From assembly GCA_963677625.2 (NCBI GenBank), contig CAXXSW010000007.1, positions 744,001-808,000 of the forward strand: 64,000 bases of DNA, read 5' to 3'. The stretch is from UBA1351 sp963677625. Its GTDB lineage: Bacteria; Bacillota; Clostridia; Lachnospirales; Vallitaleaceae. A program made the translations under genes and the position numbers. Under the pieces are notes generated by a model that did not search any database, was not told the origin of the DNA, and saw nothing but the letters and a program-made list of their open reading frames with translations. Positions 25,198 to 33,629 of this stretch are shown here, piece after piece (within the stretch, counting starts at the first letter, position 1; every line of letters begins with the position of its first letter).

Positions 25198-26015
25198 ATC
25201 GATTCCACTACAGCATCAATTCCAATATGCTCCAATTGTCGCAAATGAGCTATTATCACTTTTATTAATGCTTTTCCTTTAATAATACTTCCATGTTGAG
25301 GGGCAATGATTTCAACATCATTAATCTTCTCTATTTGGTCCAAGGCATAGTCTAAAGCCCTCTTGGATGTCATAATGCGTTTATGAAAATTATTAATACC
25401 AAATATAGGGCATGTCTTTCTATTAATTCGACAGTCTTCAAGCTCCATACAATTATAACATTCCTCATCTAATTGGAGATACAAGTCCCAAATTCTACTA
25501 TAAGATCCAAAAATATCACTGGAAAAAAGCGTCTTTGTTTGGCTGTCATAGGTTATAAAGCTACCTGGACTATGGGAATATGGTGTTTTGATAAAAGTAA
25601 GTTTTCTACCAGTCTTAAAGGTAAAGGCCATACCAGTAGATTCAATACATTGTTTTGGCCTTGTTGCTCCATAGTACTCGATAAAAACATTATTTTCACG
25701 GTGGCTTAAAATAGCTAGCTCTTCGTTATGAATCATAGCTTCTAAATGTGGTAAAGATCCACACAAATCCGGATCGTAATGTTGATAAATCAGACGAACA
25801 ATATGGTTGGGATTTACACCAGTCTGAAGAATTTTCATCATAACAGTGCTAAAATCATTTCTTGAACCTCCATCAATAACAACGGCTTCATTACCCTCTA
25901 TAATAATATAGGGATTACAATGGAGACCTACATGATCATCTGCATAGCCAATCCAATAAATACCTTTTCCTATCTCAATTGGTTTTGAATAATCCATTTT
26001 CCCTATAGCTTCCAT
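25194..26015 (-). CDS. metallo-beta-lactamase-fold di-iron protein (ODP oxygen-sensor-like)
   Basis: The 273-residue protein has an MBL-fold core: VVIDGGSR, the metal-site motif YQHYDPDLCGSLP in place of HxHxDH, SHSPGSF, a bridging Asp in LFSSDIFG, and PQHG near the C-terminus. This pattern matches flavodiiron-type and ODP proteins, which use a di-iron centre to bind or reduce oxygen. A cysteine cluster (CYNCMELEDC then C) lies around residues 187-204. It is translationally coupled to a GGDEF gene, so an oxygen-to-c-di-GMP signal is inferred. The ATG at 26015 is chosen over a GTG at 26027 because AAAGGTGG is well placed for it. Confidence 0.8.
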   Translation of the reverse strand: MEAIGKMDYSKPIEIGKGIYWIGYADDHVGLHCNPYIIIEGNEAVVIDGGSRNDFSTVMMKILQTGVNPNHIVRLIYQHYDPDLCGSLPHLEAMIHNEELAILSHRENNVFIEYYGATRPKQCIESTGMAFTFKTGRKLTFIKTPYSHSPGSFITYDSQTKTLFSSDIFGSYSRIWDLYLQLDEECYNCMELEDCRINRKTCPIFGINNFHKRIMTSKRALDYALDQIEKINDVEIIAPQHGSIIKGKALIKVIIAHLRQLEHIGIDAVVESI

Positions 26016-26045
26016 TATCCTATCCACCTTTGATATAACGCTTGC

Positions 26046-26486
26046 TTATATTGCCTGAATGCCAAGACCAATAGCTTCATGCTCAAAGCCACGTCTTGGA
26101 GAACCAATAAATCCGTAAAGAACAACTGCAATCCAGTCTCCACCTGAATTTTCACCTACTACCAATTCACCTCGAACCACAGCAAAAGACAAACCTGTTG
26201 TCCTAAGCACCGCATCCAAGGCTATATCACCTCGACAATAACCGGTTAGTGCTTCACTCACTGCATGATAAAGGGCGTGTTCCTCATGATAGTTTTCCCT
26301 GATCATATCTTCCCTGTAAACAGCAGTCTCTACAGCTGCATATATTTTTTTCACATCCATGGTGCCTACTTGCCCACGAATGAGATGGTAGCCCATTTCA
26401 TCATATTTTGTTATTAATTTGCTAGCACTTTCTTCATCTGCCAAGGCCAAATTAATAGCTATCTTACCAATACCAAGATGCTTCAT
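26046..26486 (-). CDS. hutP: HutP, histidine-dependent RNA-binding antiterminator
   Basis: The 146-residue protein closely follows Bacillus HutP over its whole length, including VGTMDVKKIYAAVETA, EEHALYHAVSEALTG, LRTTGLSFAVVRG, GDWIAVVLYGFIGSP and GFEHEAIGLGI, with the metal-binding histidines. HutP binds L-histidine and Mg ions and then UAG triplets in hut mRNA, preventing terminator formation. In Bacillus hutP is first in the operon; here it follows the structural genes and a terminator. A matching UAG site lies about 7 kb away in the hutH leader. A short upstream ORF overlaps its start. Confidence 0.93.
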   Translation of the reverse strand: MKHLGIGKIAINLALADEESASKLITKYDEMGYHLIRGQVGTMDVKKIYAAVETAVYREDMIRENYHEEHALYHAVSEALTGYCRGDIALDAVLRTTGLSFAVVRGELVVGENSGGDWIAVVLYGFIGSPRRGFEHEAIGLGIQAI

Positions 26487-26509
26487 AAACTTGTCATGTC
26501 AAAAGACAT
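26483..26509 (-). CDS. possible 8-residue leader ORF coupled to hutP
   Basis: The only strong Shine-Dalgarno near hutP (AGAGGTAGGAGG) is about 21 bp before the hutP ATG, next to an ATG at 26509. That ATG opens an ORF of eight codons (MSFDMTSL) whose TGA overlaps the hutP ATG as ATGA. HutP would then be translated by reinitiation. An ATGTC-TTTT-GACAT hairpin lies in the same bases. The peptide itself probably has no function. Confidence 0.4.
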   Translation of the reverse strand: MSFDMTSL

Positions 26510-26528
26510 ATCCTCCTACCTCTAATTA

Positions 26529-26650
26529 GAACAAAGCGACTTAGCCTCGTTCGCTTTGCGATTGTTTTCGCTAGGAAGGTTTCCTTAACATTTTATGAGA
26601 CGTTTCTACTCATAAAATTCAAATAAAGGACTTTCCTATAGAAAAAATAA
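26529..26650. repeat. dispersed intergenic repeat, full copy B
   Basis: About 120 bp running from AACAAAGCGACTTAGCCTC through CTAGGAAGGTTTCCTTAACA, ATTTTATGAG and CTCATAAAAT to GGACTTTCCTATAGAA. Inverted arms (CTAGGAA..GTTTCC with GGACTTTCCTATAG; ATTTTATGAG with CTCATAAAAT) make it a long imperfect hairpin. It fills the space between the hut terminator and hutP and has no ORF. Confidence 0.85.
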
Positions 26651-26652
26651 AA

Positions 26653-26686
26653 GAATGATTATAGTTATTATAACATATAATCATTC
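26653..26686 (-). terminator. terminator at the end of the hut structural operon
   Basis: An 11-bp stem GAATGATTATA/TATAATCATTC; on the minus strand it is followed by TTTTATTTTTT. It is 20 bp after the cyclodeaminase stop and separates it from hutP. Confidence 0.85.
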
Positions 26687-26706
26687 TCACTTGCCTTATA
26701 GATTTT

Positions 26707-27321
26707 TTACAAGGAATACTCACCTAAGACTTTACTTTCAATCATTAATGCCTGACGTTCCAATTCCATGACTTCCTTGCGCATCTCTCTTACATAAGCT
26801 TCATCCTTAATGGAGTCCAAGTTAATCTTAATGTTTAAACAAGCACCAAGTACAGCCGTTCTTGAAATCATGGTGGCTACCAAGCCATCAGTTAAAGCAT
26901 TAGAATTTCCTTTTTCAACGATGATGGCGGTTAGTTTTTCAACCTCAAGAGCTTTTTTTGCCACTTCAAGGGGTGTTTGACTAGCTAATTTTAATCCTGC
27001 TTGAATGGCTTCAGTTCTTACTATCTTTTCTTCATCACTTTCCTTTGGTAAACGAAAGGCTTCCATAACAACATTAAAGCTCTTAGCATCTCTTTCTACA
27101 TCAGCTAGCAATTCCATCCTAAGGCTCTCAGCTTGTTCAGCCACTTTTTTCATATCTTCCTGAACGTCTATATATTTTTTCTTGCCAATTGTAAGGCCTG
27201 CAACCATCTGGGTAAGTGCTCCGCTTAAAGACCCACAAAGGGCGCTGACACTTCCTCCTCCCGGAACTGGTTCTTTTGAAGCTGTTTGATTACAAAAATC
27301 TTTTATACTTAAATTTTCCAT
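26707..27321 (-). CDS. fchA: formimidoyltetrahydrofolate cyclodeaminase
   Basis: The 204-residue helical protein has the FTCD C-terminal-type motif EPVPGGGSVSALCGSLSGALTQMVAGLT near residue 17. It turns 5-formimino-THF into 5,10-methenyl-THF plus ammonia, completing transfer of the histidine C2 carbon into the folate pool. It overlaps the hutI end by 13 bp. In mammals this activity is fused to the formimidoyltransferase; here the two are separate genes of one operon. Confidence 0.9.
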   Translation of the reverse strand: MENLSIKDFCNQTASKEPVPGGGSVSALCGSLSGALTQMVAGLTIGKKKYIDVQEDMKKVAEQAESLRMELLADVERDAKSFNVVMEAFRLPKESDEEKIVRTEAIQAGLKLASQTPLEVAKKALEVEKLTAIIVEKGNSNALTDGLVATMISRTAVLGACLNIKINLDSIKDEAYVREMRKEVMELERQALMIESKVLGEYSL

Positions 27322-28577
27322 CTTTTTCCTTTCTCGCTTACAATAATACCTTCTTTAATGACAGTTTCTACTAAGTTCATACCTAAATGATAAGGTAGAA
27401 AATCAATGGATGGCTTACTCAAAATAAGCATATCTGCTTTCTTACCTACTTCAATGCTTCCAACCACCTCTTGTCTGTCTATGGCACAAGCACCGTTTTT
27501 AGTTAAGGCACAGATGATTTCTTTTACTGTCATCCTCATCTTAAGAGCCGCCAGACTAATAACAAGGGGTATAGAATAAGTGGGACAGGATCCCGGATTA
27601 AAATCAGTGGCAAGGGCCAAGGCACAACCACTATCAATTATATCTCTCGCTCTGGCAAAGGGTTCACTAAGACTATAGGCTGTAGCAGGCAATAGAGTCG
27701 CTACTGTCTTACCTATAGCCAAGTCTTGGATTCCTTGGTCTGATACAGCCAATAAATGATCTGCAGAGTGAGCTCCAAGTTCCACAGCCATTTCTGTTCC
27801 ACCTAGAGTCACCATCTCATCTGCATGGACCTTTAGTTTTAAACCAAACTCTTTTGCCGCACTAAGATAATATTTAGATTCAGCAACACTAAAGACTCCT
27901 TTTTCACAAAATATATCTGCAAACTCTGCCAAATTCTGGTCTCTCACTTCCGGTAAGACTTCATTAATGACAAAATCAATATAACCTTCCTGATTACCTT
28001 TATACTCAGCTGGTAAAGAATGTGGACCCAGAAAAGTTGAGACAATATCAATAGGATGGTAGCTATTTAACTCCTTCATGACCTGAAGCTGTTTCAGTTC
28101 TGTATCAAGATCTAAACCATATCCACTCTTACCTTCCACCGTCGTCACACCCATGGTCAACATACCATCCAGACGTTCAATACCAAGGTCGTAAAGATCT
28201 TCCAGACTGGCGGCTCTTGTCGCTGTAACGCTACTGGCTATACCGCCACCGGCATTCATGATTTCCATATAGGACTTACCTTCCAGGCGCATTTTAAACT
28301 CATTTTCCCGATATCCACCAAAGATAAAGTGGGTATGAGAATCAACAAATCCAGGTACAAGAGTTTTTCCATGACAGTCCATAATCCTGAAGTCCCCTGT
28401 TTCATATAGAGATGGATCATAGTCTTCCATAGACCCTAATCCAAGAACCACATGATTACCTGTAACAACAAAAGCATCTTCAATGGTTCTTATACGATTC
28501 ATATCTTGGCCTCGAATCGGTGCTGGCTCATCAACGGGCACCAACTGAGATATATGTTTCAAAATCAGTTTACTCAT
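27309..28577 (-). CDS. hutI: imidazolonepropionase
   Basis: The 422-residue amidohydrolase has the metal motif VDSHTHFIFGG (HxH) near residue 80, KVHADEM near 245, ADHLL and ATDFNPGSCPT, all typical of HutI. It hydrolyses 4-imidazolone-5-propionate to N-formimino-L-glutamate. The start follows AGGAGAGAGAT, 43 bp after ftcD. Confidence 0.95.
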   Translation of the reverse strand: MSKLILKHISQLVPVDEPAPIRGQDMNRIRTIEDAFVVTGNHVVLGLGSMEDYDPSLYETGDFRIMDCHGKTLVPGFVDSHTHFIFGGYRENEFKMRLEGKSYMEIMNAGGGIASSVTATRAASLEDLYDLGIERLDGMLTMGVTTVEGKSGYGLDLDTELKQLQVMKELNSYHPIDIVSTFLGPHSLPAEYKGNQEGYIDFVINEVLPEVRDQNLAEFADIFCEKGVFSVAESKYYLSAAKEFGLKLKVHADEMVTLGGTEMAVELGAHSADHLLAVSDQGIQDLAIGKTVATLLPATAYSLSEPFARARDIIDSGCALALATDFNPGSCPTYSIPLVISLAALKMRMTVKEIICALTKNGACAIDRQEVVGSIEVGKKADMLILSKPSIDFLPYHLGMNLVETVIKEGIIVSEKGKRWKI

Positions 28578-28620
28578 ATCTCTCTCCTGTCTTTAACCTG
28601 GAAAGTCGGTCTTTCCACAC

Positions 28621-29520
28621 TTATTCATTGAGCAATCGATACTCTAAAATTTGGTTCATTGAAAAATTCTCAAGACCCATATAATACTCAGCAGCATCTG
28701 CTATTGCACCAAGAGGAACAAGTCCAATGATTTCACTACCAAGAACGTTAACACCATACCTGCGACATTCCATTTTTACTGTTTCAAAAACGCGGTACAT
28801 AGCTGTTTTTGAATAATCTGTCAGATTCATGGAAACTTCCACAATACCTCTGTCTTCAAGCTCAACTCCCATGGCCTTACAGAATCTGAATCCACCGCTT
28901 AGGTGGCGGATTTGCTTGGCAATTTTATCTGCAATATCTAAACGATTCGTATCCAATTTTATATTATAGGCAATCAATGGCATTCTAGCACCAATAGCAG
29001 TTACACCACCAGTAGGATGAACATGTCTTGGCCCATAATCCGGAACCCACTTGTCATCTTCCATTTTTTCATTCATACCTTCAAATTGCCCTTTACGAAC
29101 CTTGGCTAGATTAGTTCTATGACTTGCACTAGCGGATTTTTCATAAAGAAAAAATGGGTAGTCATATTTTTCACTAGCAAGACTTGCAACTTCTTTGGCT
29201 AAAAGATCCGCCTCTTCAAGGGTCATGTTTTTAATTGGAATAAAGGGAATAACGTCAACACAACCCATTCTAGGATGTTGACCTTCATGTTTGGTCATAT
29301 CTATATGCTTAATAGCAAGGCCTATGGCTTCAACTATGGCTTCTTTCATGACTTCCGGCTCTCCGATAACCGTCACAACACTTCGGTTATGGTCCTCATC
29401 TGACGAGTAATCAAGAAGTTTAAGACCCTTTTTTCCCCTAAAAGCATCTACAATCTTCTCCAGATTTTTAAGGTCTCTTCCTTCACTAAAATTTGGTACA
29501 CATTCTACTATTTTGTTCAT
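28621..29520 (-). CDS. ftcD: glutamate formimidoyltransferase
   Basis: The 299-residue protein matches the formimidoyltransferase domain of FTCD: CVPNFSEGRDL start, SSDEDHNRSVVT, KHEGQHPRMGCVDVIPF (catalytic His region) and PDYGPRHVHPTGGVTAIGAR. It moves the formimino group of N-formimino-glutamate to THF, releasing glutamate. This marks the anaerobic folate-dependent branch of histidine degradation rather than HutG or HutF. Confidence 0.95.
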   Translation of the reverse strand: MNKIVECVPNFSEGRDLKNLEKIVDAFRGKKGLKLLDYSSDEDHNRSVVTVIGEPEVMKEAIVEAIGLAIKHIDMTKHEGQHPRMGCVDVIPFIPIKNMTLEEADLLAKEVASLASEKYDYPFFLYEKSASASHRTNLAKVRKGQFEGMNEKMEDDKWVPDYGPRHVHPTGGVTAIGARMPLIAYNIKLDTNRLDIADKIAKQIRHLSGGFRFCKAMGVELEDRGIVEVSMNLTDYSKTAMYRVFETVKMECRRYGVNVLGSEIIGLVPLGAIADAAEYYMGLENFSMNQILEYRLLNE

Positions 29521-29583
29521 GGTCGCTCTCCTATTATGGCTTTATGCCATTATTCGTTTATTATTCTAATCGTTTGGTATTTC

Positions 29584-31608
29584 TTACTTCTTATAACCAC
29601 TGAAAACTTTCTCAATGAGATCATCACCGGCTACATAAGGCATGGTAATATGATTATCTTGACCATAGTTCTTATTGTAATCAGCAACAGTTTCCATAGC
29701 GTGTTCGTTACGGGCCCAGTTTCTTCTAGCTACACCTACCATTGTATCCCAAGGAACACTAGCCATCAATATGTAATCTACCCTTTCGCTACCGTCAAGT
29801 ACCATACCAATTCCACCATTAATTGCCTTACCGATGCCTACACCACCACCATTATGAAGGGCTACCATACTCATACCACGAGCTGCATTTCCTGCAAAAC
29901 ACTGAACTGCCATATCAGCTGTCACATTAGACCCATCTTTGATATTGGATGTTTCTCTAAAGGTTGAGTCGGTTCCTCCTGTATCATGATGGTCTCTTCC
30001 TAACATAACCGGACCAATTTCACCCTTACGGACCATATCGTTAAACTTAAGAGCAATGTCCCGGCGTCCAATAGCGTCTTGATAGAGAATTCTAGCCTTG
30101 GTCCCAACAACTAACTTGTTTTTTTTGGCATCACGAATCCAAATCCAGTTGTCTCTGTCCTGACCTCTTCGGTTAGGATCAATAAGATCCATAGCTGCCT
30201 GGTCTGTCTTGTCAAGGTCTTCCTCTTTGCCACTTAGACAAACCCATCTAAAGGGGCCATATCCATAGTCAAAAAGCATGGGGCCCATAATATCTTCAAC
30301 ATAGGATGGAAAAATAAATCCTTCACTTGTATCATAACCGTTTTTGGCTATATCCTTGGCTCCTGCATCAAAGACAGCCTTCATAAAGGCGTTGCCGTAA
30401 TCAAAGAAATAGGTACCATGCTGACTTAATATTTTTATAAGTGCAAAATGGTGCTTGAGTGATTGGTCTACCATATGTGCAAAAGTCTTCTTATCTTCAC
30501 GCAAAAGTCTTGTTCTCTCTTCAAAATCAATACCTTGTGGACAATAGCCACCATCATAAGGCACATGACAGGAGGTTTGGTCAGATAGAAGGTCTATATG
30601 TATCTTATGGTCTACAGCATATTCTAATAGATCAATAATATTACCATGAAAGGCAATAGAAATCGTTTCTTTTATCTTCTTATATTCTGCCGCAATGTCA
30701 AAAGCCTCTTTAGGATCTGACGTAACTTTGCTAACCCAACCTTGATTTATACGAGTTTCAATCCTTGAATAATCCACCTCAGCAACAATACCGACACCAC
30801 CGGCAATTTCAATGGCCTTAGGTTGGGCACCACTCATACCACCAAGCCCAGAGGTGACAAAGAGATAACCGGAAAGGTCTTGGGTCTCGCCGACACCTAA
30901 TTTTAGTCGTCCTGCATTAACAAGGGTGTTAAAAGTTCCATGAACAATTCCCTGTGGTCCAATATACATCCACCCACCGGCCGTCATCTGTCCGTATGAG
31001 GAAACACCAAGAGCAGTTGCCTTAGACCAATCTCGAGGATTATCAAACATACCAATCATTAGACCATTGGTGATAACTACCCTTGGACTGGTTTTATGAG
31101 ATTTAAAAAGACCAAGAGGATGTCCTGATGATACAACTAACGTCTGATCCTGGGTCATAATTTCCAGGTATTTTTTAATCAATCTATACTGCATCCAATT
31201 TTGACAGACTTGTCCTGTTTCACCATAAGTTACTAGCTCGTATGGATATAAGGCAATATCAAAATCCAGGTTGTTGTCTATCATGACCTGAACTGCTTTT
31301 CCTTCAATACAATTACCCTTATATTCATCAAGAGGTTTTCCATACAACTTACCTTCCGGTCTGAACCGATAACCATAAATACGTCCCCTAGTCAAGAGTT
31401 CTTCCAAAAATTCCGGTGCGACAGTTTCATGTAGTTCTTCCGGTACATAACGAAGTGCATTCTTAAGAGCTAACTTCATCTCTCTATCTGTTAATAGAAG
31501 CTCTCGCTTAGGGGCTCTTCTATACTTAGGATCAAATTCAGGCATGGCTGGCAAATCTTTTTCTAAACTTATCCTTACTACATCTTTATAATCATTCCTT
31601 TGACTCAT
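29584..31608 (-). CDS. hutU: urocanate hydratase
   Basis: The 674-residue protein is the longer urocanase form (the Bacillus enzyme is about 550). It has the NAD-binding glycine region FVTSGLGGMSGAQPKAIEIAGG near residue 250 and the conserved GRDHHDTGG motif. It converts urocanate to imidazolonepropionate with tightly bound NAD. It follows hutH by 63 bp. Confidence 0.94.
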   Translation of the reverse strand: MSQRNDYKDVVRISLEKDLPAMPEFDPKYRRAPKRELLLTDREMKLALKNALRYVPEELHETVAPEFLEELLTRGRIYGYRFRPEGKLYGKPLDEYKGNCIEGKAVQVMIDNNLDFDIALYPYELVTYGETGQVCQNWMQYRLIKKYLEIMTQDQTLVVSSGHPLGLFKSHKTSPRVVITNGLMIGMFDNPRDWSKATALGVSSYGQMTAGGWMYIGPQGIVHGTFNTLVNAGRLKLGVGETQDLSGYLFVTSGLGGMSGAQPKAIEIAGGVGIVAEVDYSRIETRINQGWVSKVTSDPKEAFDIAAEYKKIKETISIAFHGNIIDLLEYAVDHKIHIDLLSDQTSCHVPYDGGYCPQGIDFEERTRLLREDKKTFAHMVDQSLKHHFALIKILSQHGTYFFDYGNAFMKAVFDAGAKDIAKNGYDTSEGFIFPSYVEDIMGPMLFDYGYGPFRWVCLSGKEEDLDKTDQAAMDLIDPNRRGQDRDNWIWIRDAKKNKLVVGTKARILYQDAIGRRDIALKFNDMVRKGEIGPVMLGRDHHDTGGTDSTFRETSNIKDGSNVTADMAVQCFAGNAARGMSMVALHNGGGVGIGKAINGGIGMVLDGSERVDYILMASVPWDTMVGVARRNWARNEHAMETVADYNKNYGQDNHITMPYVAGDDLIEKVFSGYKK

Positions 31609-31671
31609 CTTTCCCTCCTGTCTTATGTTTACGGATCTTTACCGTCTTATTACTTTTTTCTGACTCTTTAC

Positions 31672-33270
31672 TTATTCGATGGTTTTACCATCTTTATGAT
31701 AGTAGGTATGATGCTGACCTTTTCTCTTTCCACTTTTATCAGCTGAGAAAATAATATCTGTTAATTTTTCACTAGTTATCAAAGCTTCACAATGATTAAT
31801 ATCATCATACATTTCCTTATCAATATCAAAGGTCGGTACAACAGAGCGAATCATCTTGTATGTCTTTTCCGTAACTTGTCCAAGTTTGCGCTGACCTATT
31901 TCCTCCCATCGAAGATCAATAGCTTGAGCTGAGCACATGAGTTCCATTGCCAAAACCCTTCTTACATTTTTCAGTACTTCTCTTGCTTTTCTTGCACCAA
32001 TTGTACCCATAGATACATGGTCTTCTTGATTAGCTGATGACGGAATGGAGTCTACACTGGCAGGATGACTGAGTATTTTATTTTCTGATACGAGAGCTGC
32101 AGCTGAATACTGAACAATCATGAATCCAGAGTTGAGCCCTCCTTCCCTAACTAAGAAGGCCGGAAGATTAGAAAGAGCAGGATTGACCAGACGTTCAATA
32201 CGACGTTCAGAAATGTTAGCTATTTCTGCAAGGGCAATACTCATAAAATCAAAAGCCAAAGCTACGGGCTGTCCATGAAAGTTACCACTGGAGATACCTT
32301 CCTTTGTATCACAGAAAATAATAGGATTATCTGTCACAGAATTCATTTCAATTTCCACTTTTTGTTTAACGAATTCTATGGCATCTCTTGACCCACCATG
32401 TACCTGTGGAACACAACGGATAGAATAAGCATCCTGAACCTTTATTTCTCCCTGAACGGTGGTCATTTCACTGCCTTCCAGCATGTGAAGAAGATTTCTG
32501 GCTGTTTCCATTTGACCATTATGAGGGCGAATCTCATGAATTCGTGGATCATAGGCTGTTGTAATTCCACGAAGGGCTTCAATAGTCATAGAAGCGCTAA
32601 GGTCAGCTATGTCCATCATAAGAGATGCATCATAGACAGTATGAGCACCTACAGAAGTCATGACCTGAGTACCATTAATAAGGGCAAGACCTTCTTTAGA
32701 AGTCAGTTCAGTCGTTTTGATTCCTGCTTTTTTCATGGCTTCTCCACCTGTTAGAATTTCGCCCTTATATTCAGCTTTTCCAAGCCCTAGCATAGGAAGA
32801 ACCATATGAGCAAGTGGAACCAGATCACCACTGGCACCTAAAGACCCTTTTTCAGGTACTATAGGGTGAAGCTTTTTGTTTAGCATATCCACAAGCACTT
32901 GAATGGTTTCATAGCGGATACCTGAATAGCCTTTGATTAGGTTATTTATCCGCAGAAGCATAATGCCTCTAACAATCTCTGTATCAAAAGGCTGACCACT
33001 ACCAACAGCATGAGAAACAATTAAGTTTTTCTGTAACATGGTGGATTCTTCTTTATTAATCACCACTTCTGAAAAATTTCCAAAACCAGTGGTTACACCA
33101 TATACCACCTTTCCTTCTTCAACAAAACCGTCGACTACGGCTCTTGATGCATGTATTTTTTCCAATGCCTCGTGGGCAATTTCCACTTTTGCTTGATGAC
33201 GGGTAATGGCAATAAAATCTTCCAGTGTTAAATGAATCCCGTCGATTACTATTTTTTCCTGTCTTTTCAT
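31672..33270 (-). CDS. hutH: histidine ammonia-lyase
   Basis: From the ATG at 33270 (AGAGGT upstream) the protein is 532 residues, near the usual 510. It has the MIO prosthetic-group triad Ala-Ser-Gly in GSLGASGDLVPLAHM near residue 150, plus GNFHGQPVALAFD and SSANQEDHVSMG. It deaminates histidine to urocanate. The frame stays open for 34 more codons, but those are a translation of the dispersed repeat and carry no ribosome site, so the longer start is rejected. It is the first gene of the hut operon. Confidence 0.95.
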   Translation of the reverse strand: MKRQEKIVIDGIHLTLEDFIAITRHQAKVEIAHEALEKIHASRAVVDGFVEEGKVVYGVTTGFGNFSEVVINKEESTMLQKNLIVSHAVGSGQPFDTEIVRGIMLLRINNLIKGYSGIRYETIQVLVDMLNKKLHPIVPEKGSLGASGDLVPLAHMVLPMLGLGKAEYKGEILTGGEAMKKAGIKTTELTSKEGLALINGTQVMTSVGAHTVYDASLMMDIADLSASMTIEALRGITTAYDPRIHEIRPHNGQMETARNLLHMLEGSEMTTVQGEIKVQDAYSIRCVPQVHGGSRDAIEFVKQKVEIEMNSVTDNPIIFCDTKEGISSGNFHGQPVALAFDFMSIALAEIANISERRIERLVNPALSNLPAFLVREGGLNSGFMIVQYSAAALVSENKILSHPASVDSIPSSANQEDHVSMGTIGARKAREVLKNVRRVLAMELMCSAQAIDLRWEEIGQRKLGQVTEKTYKMIRSVVPTFDIDKEMYDDINHCEALITSEKLTDIIFSADKSGKRKGQHHTYYHKDGKTIE

Positions 33271-33308
33271 CTGCTTACCTCTTTCTATGGATTTATGCCT
33301 TTTGATAT

Positions 33309-33425
33309 GAAACAAAGAGGCTCCGCCTCCTTCGCTCTGCGATTGTTTTCGGTGGGAAAGTTTCCTTAACATTTTATGAGGTGCTTCTACTCATAAAATT
33401 CAAATAGAGAACTTTCCTATAGAAG
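33309..33425. repeat. dispersed intergenic repeat, full copy C
   Basis: Nearly identical to copy B (26529-26650), in the same orientation, from AACAAAGAGGCTCCGCCTCC to GAACTTTCCTATAGAA, with the same ATTTTATGAG/CTCATAAAAT core. It lies inside the hutH 5' leader, between the attenuator terminator and the ribosome site. Confidence 0.85.
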
Positions 33426-33466
33426 AAACAAAGAGGCTCCGCCTCCTTCGCTTTTCTATAGAAAAA
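33426..33466. repeat. dispersed intergenic repeat, partial copy next to C
   Basis: AAACAAAGAGGCTCCGCCTC, then TTCGC, then TTTTCTATAGAAAAAA: the left 25 bp joined directly to the right end. It is tandem to copy C. Confidence 0.75.
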
Positions 33467-33502
33467 AAAAGCAAACAGACTGTATGAATACAGTTTGTTT
33501 GC
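33462..33502 (-). terminator. hut leader terminator (HutP-controlled attenuator, inferred)
   Basis: A 14-bp stem (33471-33484 with 33489-33502, one G-U pair) and a 4-nt loop, followed on the minus strand by nine T. It lies downstream of the hut promoter and 190 bp upstream of hutH, so it would stop transcription before the genes unless HutP intervenes. Confidence 0.85.
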
Positions 33503-33512
33503 CTCCTGGTTT

Positions 33513-33529
33513 CTATTATCTATAGGCTA
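33513..33529 (-). promoter_or_regulatory. HutP-binding site (UAG-N4-UAG-N4-UAG)
   Basis: On the minus strand three TAG triplets are separated by exactly four bases each (TAG-CCTA-TAG-ATAA-TAG), ending about 10 nt before the terminator stem. This is the triplet and spacing known for HutP site I in Bacillus. A hutP gene is present at 26046-26486. Confidence 0.85.
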
Positions 33530-33577
33530 ATTTTAATTTGTCGTTCACTTTTTCATAGGGTATGAACACTTACTTTT

Positions 33578-33606
33578 ATTATACAGTATTGGTAGCAGAT
33601 TCGCAA
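33578..33606 (-). promoter_or_regulatory. hut operon promoter
   Basis: On the minus strand TTGCGA (33601-33606) and a perfect TATAAT (33578-33583) are 17 bp apart. The leader to the hutH ATG is about 300 nt and carries the HutP site, the terminator and repeat copy C. Confidence 0.8.
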
Positions 33607-33629
33607 TGTGGCGTGCTAAAGGGATACAG

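Noticed and set aside
33271..33372. N-terminal extension of HutH by 34 residues
   Set aside because: It is a translation of the dispersed repeat, has no ribosome site and does not resemble HutH; the ATG at 33270 has AGAGGT upstream.
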